From JANNOG01 sp964516515 (GTDB taxonomy: Bacteria > Actinomycetota > Actinomycetes > Actinomycetales > JBBAYJ01): a stretch of DNA of 15,182 nt. A program made the position numbers and the translations under genes. Of the stretch, positions 1 to 6,656 are shown piece after piece. The notes beneath the pieces were generated by a model. The model ran no database searches. It was not told the DNA's origin and was given only the letters and a program-made list of their open reading frames with translations. The number at the start of each line of letters is the position of its first letter. The first letter of the stretch is position 1. The stretch lies in NCBI GenBank assembly GCA_964516515.1, contig CAZEYA010000090.1:1-15182 (forward strand), in the 5' to 3' direction.

Positions 1-79
1 GAGGCCCACCCAGCAGCCACTAGTCGACAAATGGCGGGCAGGGAGGCCCACCCAGTAGCCACTAGTCGACAAATGGCGG
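1..79. repeat. 42-bp tandem direct repeat, two copies, each containing an imperfect hairpin
   Basis: Positions 1-37 and 43-79 are identical except at one base (C at 14, T at 56), giving a period of 42 bases. The array touches the window edge, so more copies may lie to the left. Within each copy, 16-35 and 58-77 form an interrupted palindrome centred on GTCGAC. Read on the minus strand, the orientation of polA transcription, it folds into GCCAUUUG-UCGA-CUAGUGGC, with one U-U mismatch and one G-U wobble. On the plus strand the wobble becomes a C-A mismatch, so the structure is better as polA 3' RNA. The copies end 12 bases past the polA stop. They could act as a 3' end or terminator element, or belong to a dispersed REP-like family; which one is not decidable here. 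Confidence 0.85.
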
Positions 80-91
80 TGAAGGGGAGGT

Positions 92-2806
92 TCAGTGGGC
101 GGCGTCGAACCAGGAGTGGCCGACGCCGACGGACACGTCAAGGGGGACGGTCAGCTGGGCAGCGCCGGCCATCTGCTCGCGGACGAGCGACTCGACGGCC
201 TCCCGCTCGCCGGTCGCGACCTCCAGCACCAGCTCGTCGTGCACCTGGAGCAGCATCCGGCTGCCCAGCCCGCCATCGCGCAGCCGGGCGTCGACGCCGA
301 GCATGGCGACCTTGATCAGGTCCGCCGCCGATCCCTGGATGGGTGCGTTCAGCGCCATCCGTTCCGCGATCTCGCGGCGCTGCCGGTTGTCCGACGTCAG
401 GTCCGGCAGGTACCGCCGCCGGCCCAGGATGGTGGCGGTCCACCCGGTGCGGCGGGCCTCGTCGACCACTGTCCGCAGGTAGTCGCGGACCCCGCCGAAG
501 CGCTCGAAGTACTCCCCCATCAGCCCCCGCGCCTCCTCGACGTCGACGGTCAGCTGCCGTGACAGCCCGAAGGCCGACAACCCGTAGGCCAGCCCATAGG
601 ACATCGCCTTGACCTTGGCCCGCATCGGGGCAGTGACGTCCGCCGGCTCCACGCTGAAGACCCGCGAGCCGACGAAGCGGTGCAGGTCCTCGCCGCTACG
701 GAACGCCTCGATCAGACCTTCGTCACCCGACAGATGAGCCATGATCCGCATCTCGATCTGCGAATAATCCGAGCTCATCAGGCACTCGTAGCCCTCTCCG
801 ACGACGAAGCCGGACCGGATCCGGCGGCCCTCCTCGGTTCGGATCGGGATGTTCTGCAGGTTGGGATCGACGCTGGACAGCCGGCCGGTCGCCGCGATGG
901 TCTGCTGGAAGGTGGTGTGGATCCGGCCGTCGGGGGCCACCGAACCGAGCAGGCCCTCCACCGTCTGCCGCAACCGGCTTGCATCGCGATGGGCCAGCAG
1001 ATGCAGCAAGAAGGGGTGCTCGGTGCGGGTGTACAGATCCTGCAGCGATTCGGCGTCGGTGGTGTACCCGGTCTTGATCTTCTTGGTCTTGGGCAGGCCC
1101 AGTTGGTCGAAGAGCACGACCTGCAGCTGCTTGGGCGAGCCCAGATTGATCTCGCCCTCGATCACCTCATAGGCGTGCTTCGCGGCCTGCGACACCAGCA
1201 TCCCGTAGTGCGATTCGAGATCGGCGAGGTGATCACCGTCGACGGCGATCCCCGTGCGTTCCATCCGCAGCAGCACCCCGACCAGGGGCAGCTCCACGTC
1301 GCGGAGCAGGTCGGTCGCCTCCCGCTCGGCCAGCTCGGCCGCCAGTACAGGGTCCAGCGCCAGCACCCCCGCGGCCCGCACCATCGCCGCCGAGGCGACC
1401 GCGGCGGCGTCGTCCGCTTCCGTCCCCAGGCCGAGGTCCAGCTCGTCGGTGGTAGCGGCCGCCACCGGCTCGGTGGCCGGCGCATCCAGCCGCAGCGCCC
1501 GCCCGAGGTGGCGCACGGCGAGGTCCGCCAGGTCGTAGGACCGCTGGTCGGGCCGGGACAGATACGCCGAAAGCGCGGTGTCGGCGTCCAGCCCGGTGAC
1601 CTTGACGCCGGCCACGTCCAGCGCGTGCAGTTGCGGCTTCGCGTCGTGCAGCACCACCCGAGTGCCCGGGTCGGCCAGCCACGCAGTGACGACCGGAGTC
1701 GTCTCCTCGTCCAGTGGGAGGTACACCGAGGCGTCGTCGCCCGCGGCGACGGCTACCCCGGCGGCCCGGGCCGCGAAGCCGGCGCCGAGGGTGTGCACCG
1801 CCAGCGCCACCCGTGTCCCACGCGCGTGCGCGTCCAGCCACGCTGCTGCCTCGGCACCGCTCAGTGGGCCGCCGTGGACGTCGAAACCCTCGCTCGCCTC
1901 CGGCTCCGGCGCGCTCAGCGTGGCGAACAGCCGGTCACGCAGCACCCGGAACTCCAGGCCGTCGAACACCCGGTGCACCGCGTCGCGGTCCCATCCCTTC
2001 CAGTGCAGGTCATCGATGGCCAGCGGCAGGTCCAAGTCGTCCACGAGGCGATTGAGCTGCCGGTTGCGCAGCACGTCCGAGAGGTGATCGCGCAGGCTCC
2101 CGCCCGCCTTGCCGGTGATCCGGTCCGCGGCGCCGACCACGCCGTCCAGGCCGTCGTAGGCCAGCAGCCACTTCGCGGCCGTCTTGGGCCCGACACCCGG
2201 CACCCCGGGAAGGTTGTCGCTGCTCTCCCCCACCAGCGCCGCCAGGTCGCTGTAGAGCTCCGGCCCGATGCCGTACTTGGCGAGCACCCCGTCGGGTGTC
2301 ATCCGGGTCATCTCCGAGACCCCGCGAACCGGGTAGAGCACGGTGACGTCCGGGCCGATCAGCTGAAACGAGTCGCGGTCCCCAGAACAGATGACGACGT
2401 CCATGGGCGCGCCGGCGTCCTCGATCGCCCGGGCGCGCCGGACCAATGTGGCGATGATGTCGTCCGCCTCGTACCCCTCCAGGCTGAGGGTCGACACGGC
2501 GAGGGCGTCGAGGACCTCACGGATCAGCGGCACCTGCCCGCCGAACTCCGCCGGTGCAGCCGAACGGGTCGCTTTGTACTCCTTGTAGACGGCGGTGCGG
2601 AACGTCGTGCGGGAGACGTCGAACGCCACCGCGACGTGCGTCGGTTTCTCGTCCCGCAGCACGTTGATGAGCATCGCGGTGAAGCCGTACACCGCATTCG
2701 TCACCTGCCCCGTCGACGTCGAGAAGTTCTCGACGGGCAGGGCGTAGAACGCCCGGTACGCCATCGAATGACCGTCCACCAGGAGCAACCTCGGCACGAC
2801 CGCCAC
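92..2806 (-). CDS. polA: DNA polymerase I (5'-3' exonuclease plus polymerase; proofreading site absent)
   Basis: Fills gaps and removes primers during Okazaki fragment maturation and excision repair. At 904 residues it is full length for actinobacterial PolA. Residues 1-300 are the 5'-3' exonuclease: LLLVDGHSMAYRAF near 7-20, the SGDRDSFQL metal-binding region near 141-149, and a helix-hairpin-helix segment DNLPGVPGVGPKTAAKWL near 197-214. Residues 310-500 match the position of the 3'-5' exonuclease domain, but the DxE motif is missing (VALAVHTL at 333-340), so proofreading is probably lost, as in mycobacterial PolI. The polymerase domain has motif A DYSQIEMR (catalytic D680), motif B with K733 and Y737, and motif C VHDE (D857). 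Y737 replaces the Phe of E. coli PolI. The start is GTG at 2806; GTG at 2797 (codon 4) is an alternative that sits 7 bases after a TAGGGT box. Divergent from the thioesterase gene. Confidence 0.97.
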   Translation of the reverse strand: MAVVPRLLLVDGHSMAYRAFYALPVENFSTSTGQVTNAVYGFTAMLINVLRDEKPTHVAVAFDVSRTTFRTAVYKEYKATRSAAPAEFGGQVPLIREVLDALAVSTLSLEGYEADDIIATLVRRARAIEDAGAPMDVVICSGDRDSFQLIGPDVTVLYPVRGVSEMTRMTPDGVLAKYGIGPELYSDLAALVGESSDNLPGVPGVGPKTAAKWLLAYDGLDGVVGAADRITGKAGGSLRDHLSDVLRNRQLNRLVDDLDLPLAIDDLHWKGWDRDAVHRVFDGLEFRVLRDRLFATLSAPEPEASEGFDVHGGPLSGAEAAAWLDAHARGTRVALAVHTLGAGFAARAAGVAVAAGDDASVYLPLDEETTPVVTAWLADPGTRVVLHDAKPQLHALDVAGVKVTGLDADTALSAYLSRPDQRSYDLADLAVRHLGRALRLDAPATEPVAAATTDELDLGLGTEADDAAAVASAAMVRAAGVLALDPVLAAELAEREATDLLRDVELPLVGVLLRMERTGIAVDGDHLADLESHYGMLVSQAAKHAYEVIEGEINLGSPKQLQVVLFDQLGLPKTKKIKTGYTTDAESLQDLYTRTEHPFLLHLLAHRDASRLRQTVEGLLGSVAPDGRIHTTFQQTIAATGRLSSVDPNLQNIPIRTEEGRRIRSGFVVGEGYECLMSSDYSQIEMRIMAHLSGDEGLIEAFRSGEDLHRFVGSRVFSVEPADVTAPMRAKVKAMSYGLAYGLSAFGLSRQLTVDVEEARGLMGEYFERFGGVRDYLRTVVDEARRTGWTATILGRRRYLPDLTSDNRQRREIAERMALNAPIQGSAADLIKVAMLGVDARLRDGGLGSRMLLQVHDELVLEVATGEREAVESLVREQMAGAAQLTVPLDVSVGVGHSWFDAAH

Positions 2807-2810
2807 CCTA
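2805..2810 (-). promoter_or_regulatory. Candidate -10 box for polA (TAGGGT)
   Basis: On the minus strand TAGGGT fits TANNNT and is followed by 7 bases and then GTG at 2797-2795, codon 4 of the longest polA frame. If it is used, the transcript is leaderless and PolA has 901 residues. No convincing -35 hexamer is visible. The box overlaps the GTG at 2806, so only one of the two start models can be right. Confidence 0.35.
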
Positions 2811-2822
2811 CGGCGCGCTGCC

Positions 2823-2828
2823 TACACT
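2823..2828 (+). promoter_or_regulatory. Candidate -10 box for the thioesterase gene (TACACT), leaderless
   Basis: TACACT matches TANNNT and is followed by exactly 6 bases before the GTG start at 2835, the spacing expected when transcription starts at the first base of the start codon. There is no purine-rich ribosome binding site before the GTG. It lies inside the 28-base gap shared with the divergent polA gene. Confidence 0.5.
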
Positions 2829-2834
2829 GCGCGG

Positions 2835-3278
2835 GTGAGCGACGAGGTGGGCACGGGGTCATTGCAGACGACGGCGGGGCTGCTGCCCGACGGGTCATCG
2901 ACCGCCGGCACCCTCATCGAGCGGATGGGTATCCGAATCACCGAAGCCGCACCGGACCGCATCGTCGCCACGATGCCGGTGGCCGGCAACACCCAGCCCT
3001 ATGGGCTGCTGCACGGCGGGGCCAGCGCCGTGCTCGCCGAAACGCTGGGTTCTTATGCGGCCGCCCTGCACGCCGGCGTGGACCGCATAGCGGTGGGAAT
3101 CGAGCTGAACGCGACGCACCATCGAGCGGTGCGTCAGGGCCTGGTTACGGGTACCGCCACCGCGCTGCACCTCGGTGGCACCGTGGCGACCTATGCCATC
3201 GAGATCCGTGACGAGTCCGACCGGCGGGTGTGCAGCGCTCGGCTGACCTGTCTGATCAGGGCTGTCCCTCCCGCATGA
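2835..3278 (+). CDS. PaaI/MenI-type hotdog-fold acyl-CoA thioesterase
   Basis: A 147-residue single-domain protein of the hotdog thioesterase superfamily, which hydrolyses acyl- or aryl-CoA thioesters in the cytoplasm. The region PYGLLHGGASAVLAETLGS (about residues 55-73) carries the HGG turn and the Glu used as nucleophile or general base in the MenI/EntH/PaaI group. The later VGIELNATHH and TGTATALHLGGTVATYAIEI stretches give the strand pattern of the fold, and the length is normal for the family. The start is GTG, chosen because a TACACT box lies 6 bases upstream and because the protein begins shortly before the conserved core. The substrate cannot be deduced: menaquinone-type (DHNA-CoA), phenylacetyl-type and general housekeeping roles are all possible. 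The neighbouring genes give no pathway link. Confidence 0.88.
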   Translation: MSDEVGTGSLQTTAGLLPDGSSTAGTLIERMGIRITEAAPDRIVATMPVAGNTQPYGLLHGGASAVLAETLGSYAAALHAGVDRIAVGIELNATHHRAVRQGLVTGTATALHLGGTVATYAIEIRDESDRRVCSARLTCLIRAVPPA

Positions 3279-3294
3279 CGTTCCGTGCGCGAGT

Positions 3295-3309
3295 CAACAC
3301 CTGGTGTTG
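3295..3309. promoter_or_regulatory. Perfect 7-bp palindrome, possible operator upstream of the liv operon
   Basis: CAACACC-T-GGTGTTG is a perfect inverted repeat with a one-base centre. It lies 16 bases after the thioesterase stop, 40 bases before the proposed liv -10 box and 113 bases before the livH start. The geometry suits a dimeric repressor or activator such as a GntR, TetR or Lrp-type protein, but no regulator family is identified by the sequence. A short hairpin (5-bp stem) ending the thioesterase mRNA is the competing reading. Confidence 0.5.
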
Positions 3310-3349
3310 CGCGTCACACTGATGCCTCTGCAGGGTGACACGACAGGAC

Positions 3350-3355
3350 TATGCT
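3350..3355 (+). promoter_or_regulatory. Candidate -10 box of the livHMGF promoter (TATGCT)
   Basis: TATGCT fits TANNNT well and lies in the only intergenic space before the operon. Transcription would start near 3362, leaving a leader of about 60 bases that contains the livH ribosome binding site. No good -35 hexamer stands at the standard spacing, so an activator may be needed, or the true promoter may differ. Confidence 0.4.
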
Positions 3356-3411
3356 GCGCCGCCAATGCCACATCGGTCAGGACCGACCTCCTGATCCCGC
3401 TCGATCCAGAC

Positions 3412-3418
3412 GAGGAGG
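3412..3418 (+). promoter_or_regulatory. Ribosome binding site that fixes the livH start
   Basis: GAGGAGG lies 4 bases before GTG at 3423. The in-frame ATG at 3351 has no such site and overlaps the proposed -10 box, so the GTG is the better start. It also places a clean signal peptide at the N-terminus. Confidence 0.75.
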
Positions 3419-3422
3419 CCGC

Positions 3423-4766
3423 GTGCCCCGAACCCTTCGGGCCCTGCTGTTGGCGGTGGCCCTGGCGGCCACGCTGCTGCCCACCTCCGTAGCAGTCGGG
3501 GCGGTCACACAAGCCACCCCCGCCCCCTCGGCCGAGGAGTCCACCAGCGGTGGGGAGGTCCTCAACGTCAGGCTGCGCGGCGAGGACCGGGCACCTGTCG
3601 AGGGCGTCACGGTCATCGTGACCTCGGAAGGCGAGGAGATCGGCCGAACCGAGAGCGACGCCGAGGGGGTCGCCAGCTTCGACGTGCCGGCACCAGGCCC
3701 CTACACCGTCGAGGTCGACGTCACCACGCTGCCGCCGGAACTCGAAGGCCAGTCGCTGGCCCAGAACCCACGGGATACCCAGGTCGATCCAGGAACGCCC
3801 CGCAACCTCAACCTGCTGTTCTCCTCTGATCCGGGCGGTGAGCGCCGGACCTCCAGCGGCTGGTCGACCATCCCTCAGCTCTTCGTCTCCGGGTTGCGGT
3901 TCGGCCTGTTGATCGCCCTTGCGGCCCTCGGACTGTCGATGATCTTCGGCACCACCGGGCTGACCAACTTCGCGCACGGCGAGTTCGTGACCGTCGGCGC
4001 GGTGCTCACGTATGTGTTCAACAACCTCCTGGAATTGCCGTTCATCGTCGCAGGATTGCTGGCGATCGCGCTGACGGCAGCCTTCGGATGGGCCAACGAC
4101 GCGGGCCTGTGGAAGCCGCTGCGACGACGCGGGGCTGGGCTCATTGCCATGATGATCGTGTCCATCGGATTCGGGATCCTGGCGCGCTATGTCGTCGCCT
4201 TCTTCTTCGGCACCGAGACCTTCCAGTACCGCGAGTACGCCATCCAGGCAGGGATTCAATTCGGCCCCGTGAGCCTGAAGCCGGCGGACGCGATCGGCAT
4301 GGGCATCGCGGTCGTCGTGTTGATCCTGGCCGGCCTGGCCCTGCTGTACACCCGGATCGGCAAGGCCACTCGCGCGGTGGCGGACAACCCCGCGCTGGCG
4401 GCAGCATCCGGCATCGACGTCGACCGGGTGATCCGCGTGGTATGGATGGTGGGTGGTGGCATGGCCGGGTTGGCGGGGGTCCTGTTGGGGATCAACCAGG
4501 GCGTGTCGTGGAACCTGGGGCAGGTGCTGCTGTTGCTGATCTTCGCGGCCGTCACCCTGGGCGGTCTTGGCACCGCGTTCGGAGCCGTCATCGGTGCCCT
4601 CATTGTCGGCATCCTCATCGATGTCAGCACGGCCCGGATCGAACTCGGCGGTATCACCCTGGGAATCCCGACCGAACTCAAGTACGTCGGTGCGCTCGTG
4701 GTCCTTATCATCATCCTGTTGTTCCGACCGCAGGGGATCCTCGGCCGTCGCGTGAGAGTGGGCTGA
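3423..4766 (+). CDS. livH: Branched-chain amino acid ABC transporter permease LivH with N-terminal secreted Ig-like domain
   Basis: One of two membrane subunits of a LIV-type (HAAT) importer. With the GTG start the protein has 447 residues, about 150 more than ordinary LivH. Residues 1-27 look like a signal peptide (RTLRALLLAVALAATLL, possible AVGA cleavage). Residues 43-135 read as a soluble beta-rich domain of carboxypeptidase-regulatory or CNA-B type: LNVRLRGEDRAPVEGVTVIV, a GRTESDAEGVASFDV turn, then PGPYTVEVDV. Residues 150-447 are the permease, with the family motif TGLTNFAHGEFVTVGA (178-193), several hydrophobic helices, an ATPase-contact loop RIGKATRAVADNPALAAASG (311-330) and the usual LLFRPQGILG ending. 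It is first in the operon, and livM follows after 2 bases. The extra domain would sit outside the cell, near the binding protein. Whether the signal is cleaved or stays as an extra helix is unknown. Confidence 0.93.
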   Translation: MPRTLRALLLAVALAATLLPTSVAVGAVTQATPAPSAEESTSGGEVLNVRLRGEDRAPVEGVTVIVTSEGEEIGRTESDAEGVASFDVPAPGPYTVEVDVTTLPPELEGQSLAQNPRDTQVDPGTPRNLNLLFSSDPGGERRTSSGWSTIPQLFVSGLRFGLLIALAALGLSMIFGTTGLTNFAHGEFVTVGAVLTYVFNNLLELPFIVAGLLAIALTAAFGWANDAGLWKPLRRRGAGLIAMMIVSIGFGILARYVVAFFFGTETFQYREYAIQAGIQFGPVSLKPADAIGMGIAVVVLILAGLALLYTRIGKATRAVADNPALAAASGIDVDRVIRVVWMVGGGMAGLAGVLLGINQGVSWNLGQVLLLLIFAAVTLGGLGTAFGAVIGALIVGILIDVSTARIELGGITLGIPTELKYVGALVVLIIILLFRPQGILGRRVRVG

Positions 4767-4768
4767 CC

Positions 4769-5761
4769 GTGGACTTCGACAGCGTGTTGCGCAACGGCCT
4801 GCAGGCCGCGGTCGGCGTCGACGCGATCGTCTTCGCACTGGCGGCCATCGGCCTCAACGTCCACTTCGGTTATGCCGGCCTGCTCAACTTCGGCCAGGCG
4901 GCTTTCGTACTGGTCGGGGCCTACGGCATCGGTATCGGCGTGGTCTACCTCGGCCTGCCGCTGGGTGTCGCCCTGTTGTTGGGGTTGGCGGGCTCGATCG
5001 TGCTGGCCCTGCTGCTGGGTATCCCGACATTGCGATTGCGCGCCGACTACCTGGCGATCGTGACCATTGCTGCGGCCGAGATCCTGCGATTGGTGGCCCG
5101 GGCCAACTCCTTCCGGGACGTCTCCGGTGGGTCAGACGGGCTCAGTGGTTTCGCGGGCTCCTACTTCGCACTCAATCCCTTTCCGCCGGGCGACTACGGT
5201 TTCGGTTACCTGACGTTCGACGAGCGGGGCTTCTACAACATCGTCGTCGGCTGGTCGCTGGTGGCGATCTCGGTGCTGGCCGTCTTCCTGTGGATGCGCA
5301 GTCCCTGGGGCCGCGTCCTCAAGGCGATTCGCGAGGACGAGGACGCCGTCCGGAGCCTCGGCAAGAACGTCTTCTCCTACAAGATGCAGGCGCTCATCAT
5401 CGGTGGGGTCATCGGCTGCCTGGCCGGTTTCGTCTACAGCCTGAGCCGGTCCTCGGTACAGCCGGACAACTACGGCACAGCGTTCACGTTCTTCGCCTAC
5501 ACCGTGTTGTTATTGGGTGGCGCCGCCAGAGTGTTCGGGCCGGTGCTCGGTGCGATGATCTTCTGGCTGGTGATCTCGCTGACCGACACGTTGCTCCGTC
5601 AGGGCGTCAACAACGACATCATCCCCAGCTACATCCTCAATGGCACGCAGGTCGGTCAGGTCCGCTTCATGCTGGTGGGACTCGCCTTGATGCTGCTGAT
5701 GATCTACCGGCCGCAAGGCATCTTCGGCGATCGACGGGAGTTGATGCTCGATGCACGATGA
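4769..5761 (+). CDS. livM: Branched-chain amino acid ABC transporter permease LivM
   Basis: The second membrane subunit of the importer, pairing with LivH. With GTG at 4769 it has 330 residues, normal for LivM. The signature FGYAGLLNFGQAAFVLVGAY (33-52) is the family hallmark near the first helices. The cytoplasmic loop SPWGRVLKAIREDEDAVRSLG (178-198) is the ATPase contact, and MIYRPQGIFGDRREL closes the last helix. The longer open frame to the left overlaps livH and is not used: the GTG begins 2 bases after the livH stop, with GAGAG shortly before it, consistent with translational coupling. The 3' end overlaps livG by 11 bases. Confidence 0.94.
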   Translation: MDFDSVLRNGLQAAVGVDAIVFALAAIGLNVHFGYAGLLNFGQAAFVLVGAYGIGIGVVYLGLPLGVALLLGLAGSIVLALLLGIPTLRLRADYLAIVTIAAAEILRLVARANSFRDVSGGSDGLSGFAGSYFALNPFPPGDYGFGYLTFDERGFYNIVVGWSLVAISVLAVFLWMRSPWGRVLKAIREDEDAVRSLGKNVFSYKMQALIIGGVIGCLAGFVYSLSRSSVQPDNYGTAFTFFAYTVLLLGGAARVFGPVLGAMIFWLVISLTDTLLRQGVNNDIIPSYILNGTQVGQVRFMLVGLALMLLMIYRPQGIFGDRRELMLDAR

Positions 5762-6656
5762 GCAGGCACAGTCGCGGACCACCAGTCGCAAAGACGTCGC
5801 GACTGCCGCTCTGGCAGGCGTCGCGACCGAACCCGGCGTGGCCAAGCCCGATCCCATCCTCGTCGCCGACACCGTGGTGCGCCGATTCGGCGGACTCACC
5901 GCCGTCGACGTCGACCACTTCGAGGTGCAGCGCGGGGCGATCACCGCGCTGATCGGACCGAACGGGGCCGGCAAGACGACGTTCTTCAACCTCCTCACGG
6001 GTTTCGACCAGCCGGACAGCGGGGAGTGGACCTTCGAGGGCAAGCCGGTGCAGAAGGTCGCCGCCCACCGGGTGGCCCGCCGTGGCATGGTGCGGACCTT
6101 CCAGCTGACCAAGGCGCTGTCACGGCTGACGGTGCTGGAGAACATGCGGCTGGGCGCTACCGGTCAGCGTGGCGAGAACTTCGCTGCCGCGCTGCTGCGA
6201 CCACTGTGGCGCAGCCAGGAGGCCGCGATCACGGCACAGGCCGATGACCTGCTGGCCCGCTTCAAGCTGGACACCAAGCGCGGCGACTTCGCCGGCTCGC
6301 TGTCGGGCGGGCAGCGCAAGCTGCTGGAGATGGCGCGGGCCCTGATGACCAATCCGACGATGGTCATGCTCGACGAACCGATGGCCGGCGTGAACCCGGC
6401 GCTGACCCAGTCCCTGCTCGGCCACGTGAAGGACCTGCGCGAGCAAGGCATGACAGTGTTGTTCGTCGAGCACGACATGGACATGGTCCGCGACATCTCC
6501 GACTGGGTGGTGGTGATGGCCGAGGGGCGCATCATCGCCGAGGGCCCGCCGGAGTCCGTGATGACCAACCCCGCCGTCATCGACGCCTACCTGGGTGGTC
6601 ACCACGATCAACCCCTGGTGTCGGCGCCGGCCGTGGACAAGGAGGAGCGAGGATGA
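5751..6656 (+). CDS. livG: Branched-chain amino acid ABC transporter ATP-binding protein LivG
   Basis: Cytoplasmic ATPase that drives the importer together with LivF. Its 301 residues include Walker A GPNGAGKTT (69-77), Q-loop Q118, signature LSGGQ (184-188), Walker B VMLDEP (205-210) and switch His H241 (VEHDMDMV). The conserved RRGMVRTFQL and VIDAYLGG segments are typical of LivG. The ATG at 5751 overlaps the end of livM and has GGGAG 10 bases upstream. About 35 poorly conserved residues precede the ATPase fold and about 18 follow it, so the termini are longer than in enteric LivG. The last codons overlap the livF start as ATGA. Confidence 0.95.
   Translation: MHDEQAQSRTTSRKDVATAALAGVATEPGVAKPDPILVADTVVRRFGGLTAVDVDHFEVQRGAITALIGPNGAGKTTFFNLLTGFDQPDSGEWTFEGKPVQKVAAHRVARRGMVRTFQLTKALSRLTVLENMRLGATGQRGENFAAALLRPLWRSQEAAITAQADDLLARFKLDTKRGDFAGSLSGGQRKLLEMARALMTNPTMVMLDEPMAGVNPALTQSLLGHVKDLREQGMTVLFVEHDMDMVRDISDWVVVMAEGRIIAEGPPESVMTNPAVIDAYLGGHHDQPLVSAPAVDKEERG
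6639..6645 (+). promoter_or_regulatory. Strong ribosome binding site for livF
   Basis: AAGGAGG stands 7 bases before the ATG at 6653. This is the best match to the anti-Shine-Dalgarno sequence in the window, and it supports the start that includes livF's unusual N-terminal extension. Confidence 0.8.

Noticed and set aside
31..315. Small plus-strand open frame starting inside the tandem repeat
   Set aside because: Its first codons are the 14-residue translation of the 42-base repeat, and the rest is an Arg-rich shadow of the polA 3' end.
680..3211. 843-codon open frame on the plus strand across polA
   Set aside because: It lies antisense to the fully motif-supported polA and is rich in Arg, His, Gln, Val and Gly, as expected when the GC-biased third positions of polA are read in a mirrored frame. 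It has no recognisable domain.
4088..4768. Extra 227 codons in front of livM in the same frame
   Set aside because: They overlap livH, encode an Arg/His-rich non-hydrophobic stretch, and livM has a natural GTG start 2 bases after the livH stop.
3294..4838. 514-codon open frame on the minus strand across livH
   Set aside because: It is antisense to the livH permease, shows no domain, and is full of Gln/Asp/Arg/His repeats typical of shadow frames opposite hydrophobic proteins.
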